6,008 nt of DNA, taken from positions 1-6,008 of the forward strand of contig JAGXAV010000153.1 of assembly GCA_018971455.1 (NCBI GenBank), in the 5' to 3' direction. The position numbers and the translations under genes are program-made. The DNA is from Rhodospirillales bacterium (GTDB lineage Bacteria > Pseudomonadota > Alphaproteobacteria > Acetobacterales > Acetobacteraceae). Shown piece by piece: positions 5,899 to 6,008 of the stretch. Position 1 is the first letter of the stretch. Each line of letters begins with the position of its first letter. A model generated the notes under the pieces. The model saw only the letters and a list, made by a program, of their open reading frames with translations. It had not been told where the DNA came from and did no database searches.

Positions 5899-6008
5899 AT
5901 GACGGCGCTGGTTCTGCTGGATTTCGAGGGCGGGCTGATCAAGCAGCCCTCCCGTTCCGCCGTCGCCGCCGCCGGTGCGCTGGGCGAGGTGCATGTGCTG
6001 GTCGCGGG
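5899..6008 (+). CDS. etfA: Electron transfer flavoprotein, alpha subunit (5' end only)
   Basis: The first 36 full codons are present before the window ends. The protein begins M-T-A-L-V-L-L-D-F-E-G-G-L-I-K, then a P-S-R-S-A-V-A-A-A segment and G-E-V-H-V-L-V-A. This is the typical start of EtfA, a beta strand then a helix then the 'vhvLvaG' strand of domain I. The FAD-binding domain II lies beyond the window. The ATG follows the etfB stop by two bases and has GAAGGTGAT (5884-5892) as a ribosome binding site within the end of etfB. This tight spacing fits equal production of two subunits that form a 1:1 dimer. Confidence 0.93.
   Translation, partial: MTALVLLDFEGGLIKQPSRSAVAAAGALGEVHVLVA

Overview
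The window is very GC-rich and densely coded. It reads as chromosomal DNA from a free-living alphaproteobacterium. The reasons are uniform GC-rich codon use, a CaiB/BaiF-type CoA-transferase tail, a large YbiO-like MscS channel, and a small HIG1/twin-transmembrane protein beside etfB-etfA. That last neighbourhood is one I recall from alphaproteobacteria. Genus cannot be fixed from the sequence. I see no insertion sequence, phage gene, CRISPR array, tRNA or rRNA, and no stretch over 300 bases without a gene.

Layout: (1) Positions 1-1580, plus strand: the last 50 codons of a CaiB/BaiF-family CoA-transferase, then a complete 12-helix MFS transporter after a 36-base gap and a strong ribosome binding site. 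This suggests uptake and CoA activation of an organic acid. (2) Positions 1589-1618: a perfect 30-base palindrome at a convergent gene end, probably a two-way terminator. (3) Positions 1614-4711, minus strand: a two-gene unit. A 794-residue mechanosensitive channel (signal peptide, about 11 membrane helices, MscS pore and beta domain) is followed by a 2OG-Fe(II) dioxygenase of the isoleucine-hydroxylase-like family. They share the four bases ATGA, so translation is probably coupled. (4) Positions 4712-4826: a divergent intergenic region with candidate promoters on both strands and a short inverted repeat. (5) Positions 4827-6008, plus strand: a 64-residue HIG1-type membrane protein, then etfB (complete) and etfA (5' end only), encoding the electron transfer flavoprotein that carries electrons from acyl-CoA dehydrogenases to the quinone pool.

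Most of this is ordinary metabolic and membrane-stress gene content. I found no convincing undescribed system. The points most worth a second look are the translational coupling of an osmotic-stress channel to an amino-acid-hydroxylase-like enzyme, the loop-less palindrome that contains the dioxygenase stop codon, and the possible leaderless transcript of the HIG1-type gene.
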